From Simplicispira suum (lineage in GTDB: Bacteria; Pseudomonadota; Gammaproteobacteria; Burkholderiales; Burkholderiaceae_C): DNA of 64,000 nt. Position numbers and translations under genes: made by a program. Numbering within the stretch: position 1 is the first letter of the stretch; each line of letters opens with the position of its first letter. Below the pieces are notes generated by a model, which saw only the letters and a program-made list of their open reading frames with translations, did no database searches and was not told the origin of the DNA. The stretch spans positions 1,178,001-1,242,000 of the forward strand of contig NZ_CP027669.1 in the NCBI RefSeq assembly GCF_003008595.1. The letters run 5' to 3'. Shown here one piece after another: positions 17,757 through 27,447 of the stretch.

Positions 17757-19052
17757 ATGGATTTTTTGCCCACGTGGCCGTTTTCGGTCAACACCCTGTT
17801 CTTTTTTGGTTTTCTGCTTTTTTCCGGTGCACTGGGGGGCTATTTTGCGCACCGCTGGCGCTGGCTGCCCAGCATCACCGGTTTCATGGTGGTGGGTTTC
17901 GTCGCCGGTCCGAATGTGCTGGGCGTCATCAGTGAGGTCGGCCTGGCGCAATCGCGCATCGTGGTGGATGTGGCGCTCGCACTCATCCTGTACCGGCTCG
18001 GGCTGTCCATCGACACCAAACGCATCAAACAAGACCACCAAGTGGTACTGGTGTCTCTGGCCGAGAGCGCACTGACCTTTGCGGCGGTGTATTTTGGACT
18101 GGGACTGGTCGGCGTTTCGGGCCTTGCGGCAGCGGTGATCAGCACCATTGCCATTTCGTCTTCGCCCGCCGTGCTGATTCACGTGGCGCACGAGCTTGAC
18201 GCCTCTGGCCCCGTGACCGAACGCGCCATGCTGCTGGTGGCGCTGAACAACGTGATTGCTTTTATCGCCTTTGCTGCTGTCTTGCCCGCGCTCTACGGGG
18301 AAGCTCAGGCGCCGCTGGCCGTGATGGTGGGAGCGCCGCTCTATCAGGTGCTGGGTTCTGGCGCGCTGGGTTTGGCCATGGGCGGTCTGCTGCATCTGGC
18401 GGCGCGAAAAACCAAGGTAGCCGAGCAGTATCGGCTGGCGCTGGTGATCGGCGCGGTCATGATGACCGTGGGCGCCGCACTGGCGTTCAAACTCTCGGCC
18501 CTGTTTGCGCCGCTGGTTCTGGGCATGGTGGTACGCAGCATGGAGCGCGCCAAGTTGGTCGCCAGCATCAATTTCGGTCCTGCGTTCGAATTGTTCTTCA
18601 TCGTGCTCTTCGTCTATGCCGGCGCCAACCTGCACGTTGCCGAAATCGTCGATTACTGGCCGGCCGTTCTGGTGTTCCTGGGAGCCCGTGCGGCGGCGAA
18701 GTGGCTGGGTGTAGGCGGCGCGGCGCTGCTGCTGGGCGCCTCGCCGCGCCAGGCCGGCAGCACCGGCCTTTTGTTGCTTCCCATGGCAGGCCTGGCCATC
18801 GGTCTGGTGAACACCACCCTGAGCCTGTTTCCAGAGAAAGGTGCCGTGATCGGTTCCATCGTCCTGGCTGCAGTGGCCCTTTTGGAGACGGTCGGTCCCC
18901 CCATTGCGGTACGTGCGCTGCGATGGTCGGGCGACAAACTCAACGAAAATGGCATGGAGCGCGGGAACGGCGCCGGGGCAAAGTCTGTTCCGGGCAAGCC
19001 AGCGTCCGAAGCACCGGCACCACTTCAGCCGCCCGCTGTGCCAGGCGCCTGA
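17757..19052 (+). CDS. CPA2-family cation/proton antiporter, membrane domain only (first copy)
   Basis: 431-residue inner-membrane protein with about 12-13 hydrophobic segments, of the KefB/KefC Na+/H+ exchanger fold. It starts at ATG 17757 (MDFLPTWPF). Characteristic parts are [33 protein letters not shown] and [14 protein letters not shown]. After the last helix there is only a 50-residue low-complexity tail, so the RCK/TrkA nucleotide-binding domain of KefB/KefC is missing. It is followed by a paralogue of similar length. Transported ion unknown; K+ or Na+ against H+ is inferred from the family. Confidence 0.85.
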   Translation: MDFLPTWPFSVNTLFFFGFLLFSGALGGYFAHRWRWLPSITGFMVVGFVAGPNVLGVISEVGLAQSRIVVDVALALILYRLGLSIDTKRIKQDHQVVLVSLAESALTFAAVYFGLGLVGVSGLAAAVISTIAISSSPAVLIHVAHELDASGPVTERAMLLVALNNVIAFIAFAAVLPALYGEAQAPLAVMVGAPLYQVLGSGALGLAMGGLLHLAARKTKVAEQYRLALVIGAVMMTVGAALAFKLSALFAPLVLGMVVRSMERAKLVASINFGPAFELFFIVLFVYAGANLHVAEIVDYWPAVLVFLGARAAAKWLGVGGAALLLGASPRQAGSTGLLLLPMAGLAIGLVNTTLSLFPEKGAVIGSIVLAAVALLETVGPPIAVRALRWSGDKLNENGMERGNGAGAKSVPGKPASEAPAPLQPPAVPGA

Positions 19053-19192
19053 CTCAGGAGCGGTTCCTCTCGACCACGCGCTGGGGCTCGCGGCAGTCCA
19101 GTGGGCGTTGCCTCGCCCTGTATATTTGGCCGGGCCTCTACCCAGCCCCTCAATGGGTCCCCAGCGCGTGACTGCGGGCAAAGGAATCACGA

Positions 19193-20452
19193 ATGAATGA
19201 ACTCATGAACTTTTGGGCGCAGTGGTTGCGTCCCTCGGCTGGCCTGCCCACCGTGCAGTGGTCGCTGTTGTTGGCGGTGGCCGCCATCGCCGGGCACTTG
19301 CTGCAGCGCCACGTGGGTCTGCCCAAGGTGGTGGGCTACACGCTGGTTGGCACGCTGGCCGGACTGGCTGGTTTCAGCGGTGCTCCCTGGCCGCTGCAGG
19401 GCATCAGCCTGTTCTTGCTGGAACTGGGCCTGGCTGTGGTGCTGTTCGAAGCGGGTGGCCGCATTCCGCTTCGCTGGTTCCGCCACAATCCCATGGTGCT
19501 GGTGCAGAGCATTGCCGAATCGGCACTGACTTATTTCGCGGTGTACTGGACGCTGGCCTGGCTGGGATTGGAGCGCCAGGTGGCAGGTCCGCTGGCTCTG
19601 GTGGCGCTGGCGGCGTCGCCTTCGGTCTTGACGCGCGTCGTGGCGGACAACCGCGCAGCGGGCCCGGTGACCGAGCGCGCCATCGTGCTCTCCACACTGT
19701 CCACACTGTACGCGCTGACGCTGGGCAGTGCCCGCGCCGAGCTGATGAACCGCTCCAGCATCACCTTCAGTGACACCGTGTCCCCGGTCATGGTGGTGCT
19801 GGGGGTATCCATCGTGGTCGCCGCCGCGCTGGCGCTGGCGCTGCGCACGGCGCTGCGCTTCATGGCCCCGACGAGTGAGAACACTTCCATCATGCTGCTC
19901 ACCTTGGTGGCCGCGGCCACCGCCGTTGCGGCGCACATGGGGGGCTCGGCGCCTTTGGCGGCGCTATTGGGCGCCATGCTGCTCAAGCAGTTCAACCCCA
20001 GACCCTGGGCCTGGCCCCGGCAGCTGGGCAATGCCTCGGCCCTCCTGACCATGCTGATGTTCGTTCTCGTCTCCACCGTGGCTGCGCAGGCCGACTGGAG
20101 CGGGCGCGTCGCCGGCCTGGTTCTGGCCTTGATCGCAGTGCGATTGGTGGCCAAGGTAGTGGGCGTGGCTCTGGGCAATGTGGGCAGCGGCGCCAGTTGG
20201 CGGCAGGCTTTGCTGGTGGCCAGCGCGATGACGCCGATGTCGTCCATCGCCCTGCTGATCGCCTCGCAGTTTGTCGTCGCCTCGCCGCAGACCGGACCGC
20301 TGATCGCACAGATTGCGCTGCCCGCCATCTTGCTGATGGAGGTGGCGGGGGCCGTGATTGCCACGCTGGCCATTTACCGGGCCGGCGAGAGCTCCAAGCC
20401 CTGGGCGCCCCTCACCACACGCGAAAGCGCTGGAGAAAACCATGGGTCTTGA
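19193..20452 (+). CDS. CPA2-family cation/proton antiporter, membrane domain only (second copy)
   Basis: 419-residue paralogue of the preceding gene, sharing the layout [32 protein letters not shown], then [23 protein letters not shown]. It too lacks an RCK domain. AAAGGAA precedes ATG 19193. The end overlaps the start of the YbdK-type ligase by 11 bases, so the genes are an operon. Two half-similar membrane domains in tandem suggest a heteromeric transporter, an inference. An upstream space of 140 bases shows nothing recognisable. Confidence 0.83.
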   Translation: MNELMNFWAQWLRPSAGLPTVQWSLLLAVAAIAGHLLQRHVGLPKVVGYTLVGTLAGLAGFSGAPWPLQGISLFLLELGLAVVLFEAGGRIPLRWFRHNPMVLVQSIAESALTYFAVYWTLAWLGLERQVAGPLALVALAASPSVLTRVVADNRAAGPVTERAIVLSTLSTLYALTLGSARAELMNRSSITFSDTVSPVMVVLGVSIVVAAALALALRTALRFMAPTSENTSIMLLTLVAAATAVAAHMGGSAPLAALLGAMLLKQFNPRPWAWPRQLGNASALLTMLMFVLVSTVAAQADWSGRVAGLVLALIAVRLVAKVVGVALGNVGSGASWRQALLVASAMTPMSSIALLIASQFVVASPQTGPLIAQIALPAILLMEVAGAVIATLAIYRAGESSKPWAPLTTRESAGENHGS

Positions 20453-21563
20453 AACCTTCAACCATTCGGAGCCGCTGACCCTGGGAGTGGAACTGGAATT
20501 GCAGCTCGTCAATACCCACGACTACGACCTGGCGCCCTACGCCGAGGACATGCTGCGCCTGATGGAAAAACACCCGCTGCCGGGCAGCGTGGTACCCGAG
20601 ATGACCAGCGGCATGATCGAAGTTTCCACCGGTATCTGTCATTCCAGCAGCGAGGTGCTGGGGCAGCTGACGCAGATTCGCGATGCCTTGGTCAAATGCG
20701 CCGACAAGCTCAATATTGCCGTGGTTGGCGGCGGTACGCACCCGTTCCAGCAATGGCACGAGCGCCGCATCTACGACAAGCCGCGCTTTCGCGAACTCTC
20801 TGACCTGTACGGCTACCTGTCCAAGCAGTTCACCATCTTTGGCCAGCATGTGCACATTGGCTGCCCCGACGCCGATTCCGCCCTGCTCATGCTGCACCGC
20901 ATGTCACGCTTCATTCCGCACTTCATTGCGCTCTCGGCGTCTAGCCCTTATATCCAGGGGCAGGACACGGCCTTTGACTCGGCACGGCTCAATTCGGTAT
21001 TTGCCTTTCCGCTTTCGGGCCGCGCGCCCATGGCACTGACCTGGCGGGATTTTGAGGTCTATTTCGACAAGATGACGCACACCGGTGTGGTCCGCAGCAT
21101 GAAGGACTTTTACTGGGACATTCGCCCCAAACCCGAATTTGGCACCATCGAAATTCGCGTTTTTGACACCCCGCTGACCATTGAGCGCGCCGCCGCATTG
21201 TCGGGATTCGTTCAGTCGCTCGGCGCCTGGTTTTTGGCGGATCAGCCTTTCATGCCTCAGGAAGACGATTACCTCGTCTACACCTACAACCGCTTTCAGG
21301 CCTGCCGGTTCGGGATGGACGCGGTCTACGTAGACCCGGCCACGGGCGGCCACATGCCGCTGCGCGAGCACATCATGCGCACCATTGATCAGATTGCGGG
21401 CCATGCCGCGGCACACGGCGCCACGGGCGCCCTGCATCTGCTGCGCAGCGAAGCCGCCGCAGGGCAGAATGACGCGCGCTGGTTTCGCGAACGCCAGCGC
21501 GAAGAGCAGTTGCTGGCCGAAGTCACGCGCCAGGCGGCGCAGCGGTTTCGAGGCAGGGATTGA
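20442..21563 (+). CDS. YbdK-type carboxylate-amine ligase (glutamate-cysteine ligase family 2)
   Basis: ATP-dependent ligase of 373 residues, the size and sequence of the YbdK family, which has weak glutamate-cysteine ligase activity in E. coli. Diagnostic parts are [11 protein letters not shown] (residues 12-22), [35 protein letters not shown] and [15 protein letters not shown] 20442 (MGLETFNH) follows GGAGAAAAC and overlaps the antiporter end. If it makes gamma-glutamylcysteine it would feed glutathione synthesis; the overlap with KefB-like antiporters is suggestive because KefB/KefC are glutathione-gated. Confidence 0.9.
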   Translation: MGLETFNHSEPLTLGVELELQLVNTHDYDLAPYAEDMLRLMEKHPLPGSVVPEMTSGMIEVSTGICHSSSEVLGQLTQIRDALVKCADKLNIAVVGGGTHPFQQWHERRIYDKPRFRELSDLYGYLSKQFTIFGQHVHIGCPDADSALLMLHRMSRFIPHFIALSASSPYIQGQDTAFDSARLNSVFAFPLSGRAPMALTWRDFEVYFDKMTHTGVVRSMKDFYWDIRPKPEFGTIEIRVFDTPLTIERAAALSGFVQSLGAWFLADQPFMPQEDDYLVYTYNRFQACRFGMDAVYVDPATGGHMPLREHIMRTIDQIAGHAAAHGATGALHLLRSEAAAGQNDARWFRERQREEQLLAEVTRQAAQRFRGRD

Positions 21564-21738
21564 TTCCCCCTGAGCCGCTTCGGGTCTTCCTCCTGAGGGA
21601 GACGCTTCCAGCGGTCTGGCAAAGCCAGATCCGCGGTGGCACTGGTAGCCCGTTTTCAAGCTCTGCGGCAGGACGATCGACGAGCTTCCCAGGTTGCGCC
21701 CGTCATACTTGACTCGATGATCGAACCCGAAAGCCACC
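21564..21738 (+). other. Intergenic sequence with small inverted repeats
   Basis: 175 bases between the YbdK-type gene and thiL, without a gene. It starts with CCCCCTGAGCCGCTTCGGG, which resembles degenerate copies of another comamonad intergenic hairpin family that I recall but cannot verify, and has TGGCAAAGCCA nearby. A promoter for thiL is presumably here but not recognised. Confidence 0.3.
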
Positions 21739-22713
21739 ATGGGTGAATTCGACCTCATAGCAAGACATTTCAAGCGCCCGGTGCGCCGCGCCGCGCTGGG
21801 CGTGGGTGACGACTGTGCGCTGCTGGCACCACGTCCTGGCATGCAACTGGCCGTTTCGTCGGACATGCTGGTCGAAGGGCGCCACTTCTTCGCCGGCGTA
21901 GACCCGGATGCGCTGGGCCACAAGGCGCTGGCCGTGAACCTCTCAGACTTGGCCGCGTGCGGCGCCGAACCACTGGCGTTCACGCTGGCCCTCGCCCTGC
22001 CCAGTGCCGACGACGCCTGGCTGGCCGCCTTCGCGCGCGGCCTGTACGGCCTGGCCGACGCCCACGGCTGCGAACTGGTGGGGGGCGATACGACGCGTGG
22101 GCCGCTCAATATCTGTATCACCGTCTTTGGTGAAGTGCCTACGGGCCAGGCCCTGCTGCGCAGCGGTGCACAGGCAGGCGACGATCTTTACGTGAGCGGC
22201 ACGCTGGGCGATGCGCGGCTGGCGCTTGAGGCCCTTCAGGGCCGGGTGGCCCTGCCTCCGGCTCTGCTGGCAGCCGCGCGCCAGCGGCTGGAACGCCCCA
22301 CGCCGCGCGTCGCCCTGGGCCAGCGGCTGCGCGGTGTTGCAAGCAGCGCCATCGACCTGAGCGATGGCCTGCTGGGCGATGTGGGCCATGTACTGCGCGC
22401 CTCCGGTGCAGGCGTGCGCATTCAGGCGAAAGATGCTAGTGAATGGATAGCTGAAAATGCTTATGGGATAAGCGCTAGCAGCCTATTTGACCAAGATTTT
22501 TTGCTTCAATGCGTGCTGTCGGGCGGTGACGACTATGAGCTCGCTTTTACGGCGCCCGCCGCTGCGCGCGCAAAGGTGGCTGAGGCGGCGCTGCAGGCCA
22601 ACACGGCCGTGCGGTGCATCGGCCAGATCGAATCGGCGCCCGGCCTGCGCGTGGTGGACGCAACAGGCCGCGAACTGACGCTACCGTTTCTATCGTTTGA
22701 CCACTTCGCCTGA
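21739..22713 (+). CDS. thiL: Thiamine-monophosphate kinase
   Basis: Phosphorylates thiamine monophosphate to the active diphosphate, last step of thiamine synthesis. The 324-residue protein starts MGEFDLIARHF and has GVGDDCALL (residues 21-29), SSDMLVEGRHF, AVNLSDLAACGAEP, GGDTTRG, and SSAIDLSDGL, all ThiL signatures. Residues about 231-252 (KDASEWIAENAYGIS...) derive from a copy of the dispersed repeat inserted in frame before LLQCVLSGGDDYEL. Its 3' end overlaps the convergent binding-protein gene by 24 bases. In related genomes thiL is followed directly by pgpA and pncC; here they are 10 kb away. Confidence 0.96.
   Translation: MGEFDLIARHFKRPVRRAALGVGDDCALLAPRPGMQLAVSSDMLVEGRHFFAGVDPDALGHKALAVNLSDLAACGAEPLAFTLALALPSADDAWLAAFARGLYGLADAHGCELVGGDTTRGPLNICITVFGEVPTGQALLRSGAQAGDDLYVSGTLGDARLALEALQGRVALPPALLAAARQRLERPTPRVALGQRLRGVASSAIDLSDGLLGDVGHVLRASGAGVRIQAKDASEWIAENAYGISASSLFDQDFLLQCVLSGGDDYELAFTAPAAARAKVAEAALQANTAVRCIGQIESAPGLRVVDATGRELTLPFLSFDHFA
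22433..22490 (-). repeat. Dispersed repeat, copy E (inside thiL)
   Basis: Read on the minus strand: GGCTGCTAGCGCTTAT, then ATAAGCATTTTCAGCTAT, then a CACTAGCATC tail. Both arms are well preserved. It is translated antisense to its own orientation, in frame, in thiL. Confidence 0.8.
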
Positions 22714-23460
22714 AGCCGGGTTTTTTGCCTGTGCCGAGGGCGTACCCGCCATGATGCGCTGCACCTGCCCTTCGGCTTTGAGCTTGTCAAACGCCTGCTG
22801 GGTGCGAAGCACCAGGTCCGGCGGTGTCTGCAGGTTGTAAGCCATGTACAGGCCGGTGGAGGCTTCGTCCAAAGTGAGCACGCGCTCCAGACCCTTGCAG
22901 TCAAACTGGGTCTGCTGGCACAGCGACGCCGCGTCGTCGGTAGTCAGGGGCACCAGATCCACCTGACCGCTCAACAGTTTCTTGAAAACATCCAGCGACT
23001 GGGCCGAAACCACTAGCCGCTTGAAGCCCTTGGAGCGCAGATACTGCTGGCGCACGTCGTCGCGCATGACACCAATGGTGTATGCCTTGGCCGATTCCAG
23101 GGTGTCGATGTCAAGCGGCCTCGATTTGAGCCGGTACAGGTGGTACTGGATCTTCATGATCTCCCCAACCCAGCGAAACTGGTCTTCGCGCGCCGCCGTG
23201 CGGGCGATCAGGAAGATGAGCACGCCCGGCTCCTTGAGCGCCATGTCATAAGCTCGTGCCCAGGGGTACAGGCGCAGCGTGTAGTCGGTCAGCCCGGCGC
23301 GCTGCAGCGTCAGCTCCACGACTTCGGTGGCGGTCCCAGCCACCTTGGTACCTTCCACATAGGTATAGGGAGTGGTTTCCGTCACGGCCTGGATGGTTTG
23401 CGCCTGGCACCAGACCGGGCCCAGACAGAGAGCCCAAATGCACACTGCCAAGCGACTCAT
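22690..23460 (-). CDS. Periplasmic solute-binding protein, family 3 type (third gene of sensory operon)
   Basis: 256 residues with a signal peptide (MSRLAVCIWALCLGP...CQA). The mature part is an SBP_bac_3-like protein: TPYTYVEGTKVAGTATEVVE, YPWARAYDMAL, GVLIFLIARTAARE, FRWVGEI. It is clearly paralogous to the protein encoded at 24833-25615. GGAGAAGC precedes the ATG, which overlaps the diguanylate cyclase stop by four bases. No permease or ATPase gene is present, so transport is unlikely; it more probably senses a ligand and presents it to the cyclase. Ligand unknown, amino-acid-like by family. Confidence 0.85.
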   Translation of the reverse strand: MSRLAVCIWALCLGPVWCQAQTIQAVTETTPYTYVEGTKVAGTATEVVELTLQRAGLTDYTLRLYPWARAYDMALKEPGVLIFLIARTAAREDQFRWVGEIMKIQYHLYRLKSRPLDIDTLESAKAYTIGVMRDDVRQQYLRSKGFKRLVVSAQSLDVFKKLLSGQVDLVPLTTDDAASLCQQTQFDCKGLERVLTLDEASTGLYMAYNLQTPPDLVLRTQQAFDKLKAEGQVQRIMAGTPSAQAKNPASGEVVKR

Positions 23461-24842
23461 GCTGCTTCTCCTTTTTTTGCGGGCCAGTCCCGATTCTCCG
23501 GACCCACCACCTGGTTGCGCCCCGCTGCCTTGGCTCGGTACAGGGCCTGATCGGCGCGCTGAAACAGCGCACCAAACTCCTCGGTTGCGCCAGACTCCCG
23601 CACCGCCAGCCCGATGCTGATGGTCACGACCTGCGCGCAGGTGGAATGCAGGTGCTCGATGGCGCAAGCAGCAACAGCTTCGCGCAGGCGCTCCGCCAGC
23701 ATCAGGGCTGCCGGCCCGCTGGTAGCGGGCAGCAGCACACCAAATTCTTCGCCACCGATCCGTGCCACCATATCGCCAGCACGTCCCAACTGATTTCGCA
23801 GCGCCTGCGCCACCGCGCGCAGGCAGGTATCGCCCATGGCATGCCCGTAGTGGTCGTTGTAGTCCTTGAAGCTGTCGATATCGCAGATCAACAGCGACAG
23901 GCTGTGCCCATGGCGCCGGGCGCGCCGCATCTCGGTGGCTTTGGCTTCATCGAAATGGCGTCGGTTGGGCAGACCGGTCAAGGGGTCGGTGCGTGCCAGG
24001 CTCTGCAGGCGCTCGTTGGCCGCTTGAAGTTCTGCTGTGCGCTCTTGCACCAGTTGTGCCAGTCGATCGCGGTGCTGTGCCAGCTCTTGCTCGTAGCGCT
24101 GCTGGCGCTCAAGGTGGCTTGCCAGGCTGCCCTGAAGCTGGTTGACACCGGAGACCAGCTGGGTCAATTCGTCCTGACTCTGGCTGCTGCGCTCCAGGCT
24201 CAGATGCGTTCCCAGATTGCCGGGGCGCACACCCTCCAAGTGCGACGCAATGCGCCGCACATGCACGGTGACCATGCGATTGAACATCAGCATGATCAAG
24301 CCCGCCAGCATCAGCGACTGCAGCAACTGCGCCACGACGATGGTGGCCAGCTGGCTGCGCAGACGCTGCCACAGCACCTTCTCATCGCCGAAGAGGACCA
24401 GTTCACCAATTTCTTCGCGTGCACCGGGAAACGGTGCATAGGTCAGCTGCAGCTTGCGCACCGGCGCCCAGCCGGGCCCGGTCCAGCCTGTGCGTGCACT
24501 CTCGAATATCTCCGCAGGCTGGTTGGCCAGTGTGACGGTCAAGATGATTTTTCCCACCGATGGAATCCCCTTGGCGCTTCGCACATGCGTCTGCAGCCCC
24601 TCTCGGTCAAGCTCCCAGATCGCCTTGGACAGGGTATCGCCATATATCTGCTCGATCTGCGCCAGTTCCGCATCCATCCGGGTCAAACCTTCATTCCACG
24701 CAGACCAGGTCAAGGCCAAGACCGACACCATGATGAACAAGGCGCAAAACACCAGCGTGGCCCACACCAGTCGCCAGCCCAGCGAGCGTTGGCGCACCAG
24801 TGCCAGAGGCGCAGCCGACTCGGGCGGCGGGATCATTGCCAT
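23457..24842 (-). CDS. Membrane diguanylate cyclase with periplasmic sensor
   Basis: Makes cyclic di-GMP from two GTP. The 461-residue protein has TM1 at about 24-46, a periplasmic domain of 115 residues, TM2 at about 167-187, a HAMP-like segment, a coiled coil (about 240-283), and a complete GGDEF domain with TDPLTGLPNRRHFDE and active-site GGEEF at 363-367. RAGD at 354-357 is the RxxD inhibitory site at the expected five-residue spacing, so product inhibition should work. Both ends overlap genes for periplasmic binding proteins (10 and 4 bases). ATG 24836 is an alternative start giving an ATGA overlap. Confidence 0.93.
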   Translation of the reverse strand: MAMIPPPESAAPLALVRQRSLGWRLVWATLVFCALFIMVSVLALTWSAWNEGLTRMDAELAQIEQIYGDTLSKAIWELDREGLQTHVRSAKGIPSVGKIILTVTLANQPAEIFESARTGWTGPGWAPVRKLQLTYAPFPGAREEIGELVLFGDEKVLWQRLRSQLATIVVAQLLQSLMLAGLIMLMFNRMVTVHVRRIASHLEGVRPGNLGTHLSLERSSQSQDELTQLVSGVNQLQGSLASHLERQQRYEQELAQHRDRLAQLVQERTAELQAANERLQSLARTDPLTGLPNRRHFDEAKATEMRRARRHGHSLSLLICDIDSFKDYNDHYGHAMGDTCLRAVAQALRNQLGRAGDMVARIGGEEFGVLLPATSGPAALMLAERLREAVAACAIEHLHSTCAQVVTISIGLAVRESGATEEFGALFQRADQALYRAKAAGRNQVVGPENRDWPAKKGEAA

Positions 24843-25615
24843 TTGCGCTGCAGCCGGTCAAGGCTGCCATTGCGCTTGAGCGTCTCCAGCGCCTTGCGGA
24901 AACGCTCCACGGTGGCATCGGGCGTCTGGGCCCCAAACGCCAGGTAGTAGTTTTGGGAACTGAGTTCGGGAATGGCCAGCGCCTTGTGCAAGGTCTTCTC
25001 TGGGTTCTGGCCCGCTTGCCGCACCAAATAGTAGGCTGTGAGCTGATTCATGATCCACAAATCAATGCGGCCGAGTTGCAGCTTTTCGAAATTGAGTTCG
25101 TTCTTGGCGCTTGCCTGCAGGTTCTTGCCTTTGACAAAGCCCTTGGAGAGCAAGAACTGTTCTCCCACGCTCTGGTTCACCGTGCCGATCTGCAAGCCTT
25201 GGGCTTTCTCGAGCGAAGGGATCGACAGGGCTTTGTCCGCCAGAGAAAACAGGTAGTAATCCGAAGGGGCGATCACACCCACCCATTTGAAGAGCTTCTC
25301 GCGCTCCGGTGTGCGCACCATGGAATAGATCAGCACGCCCGGAACATTGCTGGCCGTCTCATAGGCGCGCGCCCAGGGCATGGACTGGAATTGCCCTTGC
25401 AGGCCCAGCTCCTGGAGCACCGCCTCGACCACCTCGGTGCCCAGGCCGGTGACCTTGCCGCCGTCGGTGTAGTTGTAGGGTGGAAATTCTTCCGTAAGGA
25501 TGCGCACCGGCCCCTCGGCTGCATCTGCGAGGCGCCAGCCACTTCCCAGCAAGGCCACCAGGACTGTCAGTTCCCGCCTGCGAACGCCTGTCGCCCAGTG
25601 CTGATGTTCTGTCAT
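24833..25615 (-). CDS. Periplasmic solute-binding protein, family 3 type (first gene of sensory operon)
   Basis: 260 residues: a short N-terminal hydrophobic signal (LTVLVALLGSG, cleavage near ADAAEG) and an SBP_bac_3-like domain (EEFPPYNYTDGGKVTGLGTE, MPWARAYETA, GVLIYSMVRTPERE, FKWVGVI). It shares most of these blocks with the product of 22690-23460. It overlaps the diguanylate cyclase gene, and no transporter subunits follow, so sensing rather than uptake is likely. The start at ATG 25615 leaves a long positively charged n-region; a start further in cannot be excluded. Confidence 0.85.
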   Translation of the reverse strand: MTEHQHWATGVRRRELTVLVALLGSGWRLADAAEGPVRILTEEFPPYNYTDGGKVTGLGTEVVEAVLQELGLQGQFQSMPWARAYETASNVPGVLIYSMVRTPEREKLFKWVGVIAPSDYYLFSLADKALSIPSLEKAQGLQIGTVNQSVGEQFLLSKGFVKGKNLQASAKNELNFEKLQLGRIDLWIMNQLTAYYLVRQAGQNPEKTLHKALAIPELSSQNYYLAFGAQTPDATVERFRKALETLKRNGSLDRLQRKWQ

Positions 25616-25763
25616 GGTTTCTGGATGGTCGGTGCCTGCCGTCGAAGAGGTCCAAGAGCCTCACTGAGCGCCCCATGCTGGCAGTATCGGACGACGGGTC
25701 GGGACGGTCAATGGCAGTGAGCGCACCGCCGCCGGACCGGGTGTCGGTGCCGGGCGCAAGTGA

Positions 25764-26666
25764 TCACTGCACCAAGTCCGCTCCAGCCGATCGCTGCACC
25801 AACTGCAGAACCAGCGGGTGCGCCAGCTTGCGCTCGGTACTGATGGCGTAGTAATTCTCCTGCACCCCGTCGCAGGCACCCACCAAGCGCACCTGGCAAC
25901 GCTGCAGCAGTTCGGCCTGCGCTGCCACCGCGCCAGGAAACACGCCCAGGCCCGTGCCGCCGAAGGCCTCCAATAGCGCGTTGTCCTCGAACTCTCCGGC
26001 AACCCGCGGGCGCAGCCCCTTCTGGGCCAGCCAATGGTCAATGAGATGGCGAACGATGGAGTGCGTGGTCGGCAACAACACGGGGACAGTCTGCAACGAG
26101 ACAGGAAAGCCATCGACCGCCTGCGCCCACCACTGCGGCGCGGCATACCAGCCCATGGCCGAGGTGCCCAGCGGATGGTTGTGCACCTTGAGGCGCGGAT
26201 GGAAGGGCGCCGGATGGTCGGACAGCACCACGTCGAGCTTGTGCAGTGCCAATTCGGCCAACAGGTCGGGCATTTCACCCTCCAGGCACACCAGACGCAG
26301 GCCGGGGACGCCAAGAACCGGTTGCAGCAGCCGCTGCACCTCCAGTTTGGGCAGACCATCGGCAATACCCACCACCAGCCGCACCGACGGGCTTTGGGCT
26401 GCCGCGCGCACCAGCTCGGGCAAGGCTTCGCCAAGCTGGAAGATCGATTCCGCCTGCCGCAAGGCCACCACGCCGGCGTCTGTCAGCGCCAGCCCCCGGC
26501 CCGCCGGGCGCAGCAGCTGGCAACCCAGGTCGCGTTCAAGCTCGCGCACCTGGGTGCTCACGGTCTGTACCGCCATATCCAGCCGCGCAGCCGCGTTGGA
26601 CATGCTGCCCTCCTTCGCCACCATCCAGAAATAGTAGAGGTGGCGGTAGTTGAAGGCCTTGTTCAT
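25764..26666 (-). CDS. LysR-type regulator, NhaR-like
   Basis: 300-residue LysR-family transcription factor. The HTH region NYRHLYYFWMVAKEGSMSNA, then AVQTVSTQVRELERDLG is characteristic of NhaR-like members; the C-terminal effector domain follows from about residue 95. NhaR in E. coli activates the Na+/H+ antiporter nhaA in response to sodium, but no nhaA is present here. It is divergent from a YccA-like gene with 97 AT-rich bases between, which makes that gene and itself the likely targets. Ligand unknown. Confidence 0.88.
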   Translation of the reverse strand: MNKAFNYRHLYYFWMVAKEGSMSNAAARLDMAVQTVSTQVRELERDLGCQLLRPAGRGLALTDAGVVALRQAESIFQLGEALPELVRAAAQSPSVRLVVGIADGLPKLEVQRLLQPVLGVPGLRLVCLEGEMPDLLAELALHKLDVVLSDHPAPFHPRLKVHNHPLGTSAMGWYAAPQWWAQAVDGFPVSLQTVPVLLPTTHSIVRHLIDHWLAQKGLRPRVAGEFEDNALLEAFGGTGLGVFPGAVAAQAELLQRCQVRLVGACDGVQENYYAISTERKLAHPLVLQLVQRSAGADLVQ

Positions 26667-26763
26667 TGACAGATTTTACGGAATTGAATTTCATTTTTTA
26701 TCTTCTTTTTCAGAAATTAGACATGCCGTATCTTCCGCTTTCCTTTTGATTTTGGAACCCTTC
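26667..26763. promoter_or_regulatory. AT-rich divergent promoter region between nhaR-like and yccA-like
   Basis: 97 bases, strikingly richer in A and T than the surroundings, between two divergent start codons. It must hold both promoters and probably the LysR operator; I cannot assign hexamers with confidence. Confidence 0.5.
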
Positions 26764-27441
26764 ATGAACCACCTCGCCACCCACCAAGGGGGTACAGCCC
26801 CCAGCGGCTTGGGCAGCACCCTGGCCACCCACCGGGTGCTGCGCAACACCTACGCCCTGCTGTCCCTGACTCTGTTGTTCAGTGCTGCAGTGGCGGCTGC
26901 CGCCGTGGCCCTGCGCCTGCCCGCACCGGGTCTCATCCTCACGCTGGCAGGCTATTTCGGTTTGCTGTTCCTGGTCCACAAGGTCCAGAACAGCGGCTGG
27001 GCCGTGGGTGCGGTGTTCGCGCTTACCGGCTTCATGGGCTACACGCTCGGCCCGGTGCTCTCGGCGCACTTGGCCTTGCCAGGTGGCGGGCAGACCATTG
27101 CCCTGGCTCTGGGCGCCACAGGCACCACCTTCCTGGCCCTGTCGGGTTGGGTGCTGGCAACGCGGCGCGATTTCAGCTTCATGGGCGGCTTTCTGTTCGC
27201 CGGCATGGTGATTGCCATTTTGGCGGGGCTCGCGGCCATGTTCTTCCGGATCCCGGCGCTGGGGCTGGCCGTATCCGCCATGGTGGCGCTGCTGTCGGCC
27301 GGATTGATTCTGTTCGAGACCAGCCGCATCGTGAGCGGCGGCGAAACCAACTACGTGCTGGCCACCGTGGGCCTGTTCGTCTCGCTATTCAACCTCTTCA
27401 CCAGCCTGCTGAGCCTGTTTGGCTTCGGCAGCAACGATTGA
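26764..27441 (+). CDS. Bax inhibitor-1/YccA-family membrane protein
   Basis: 225-residue inner-membrane protein with seven hydrophobic segments, matching the YccA/Bax inhibitor-1 family: VLRNTYALLSLTLLFSA at the first helix and ILFETSRIVSGGETNYVLA near the C-terminal end. E. coli YccA interacts with and is a substrate of the FtsH protease; transport of Ca2+ has been proposed for relatives. ATG 26764 follows a weak GGAA. The adjacent gene starts six bases downstream. Divergent NhaR-like regulator suggests control by ion or envelope stress, an inference. Confidence 0.9.
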   Translation: MNHLATHQGGTAPSGLGSTLATHRVLRNTYALLSLTLLFSAAVAAAAVALRLPAPGLILTLAGYFGLLFLVHKVQNSGWAVGAVFALTGFMGYTLGPVLSAHLALPGGGQTIALALGATGTTFLALSGWVLATRRDFSFMGGFLFAGMVIAILAGLAAMFFRIPALGLAVSAMVALLSAGLILFETSRIVSGGETNYVLATVGLFVSLFNLFTSLLSLFGFGSND

Positions 27442-27447
27442 CTCCCA

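Noticed and set aside
24833..25615. ABC amino-acid transporter operon
   Set aside because: Binding proteins are present, but no permease or ATPase gene lies within the operon or next to it.
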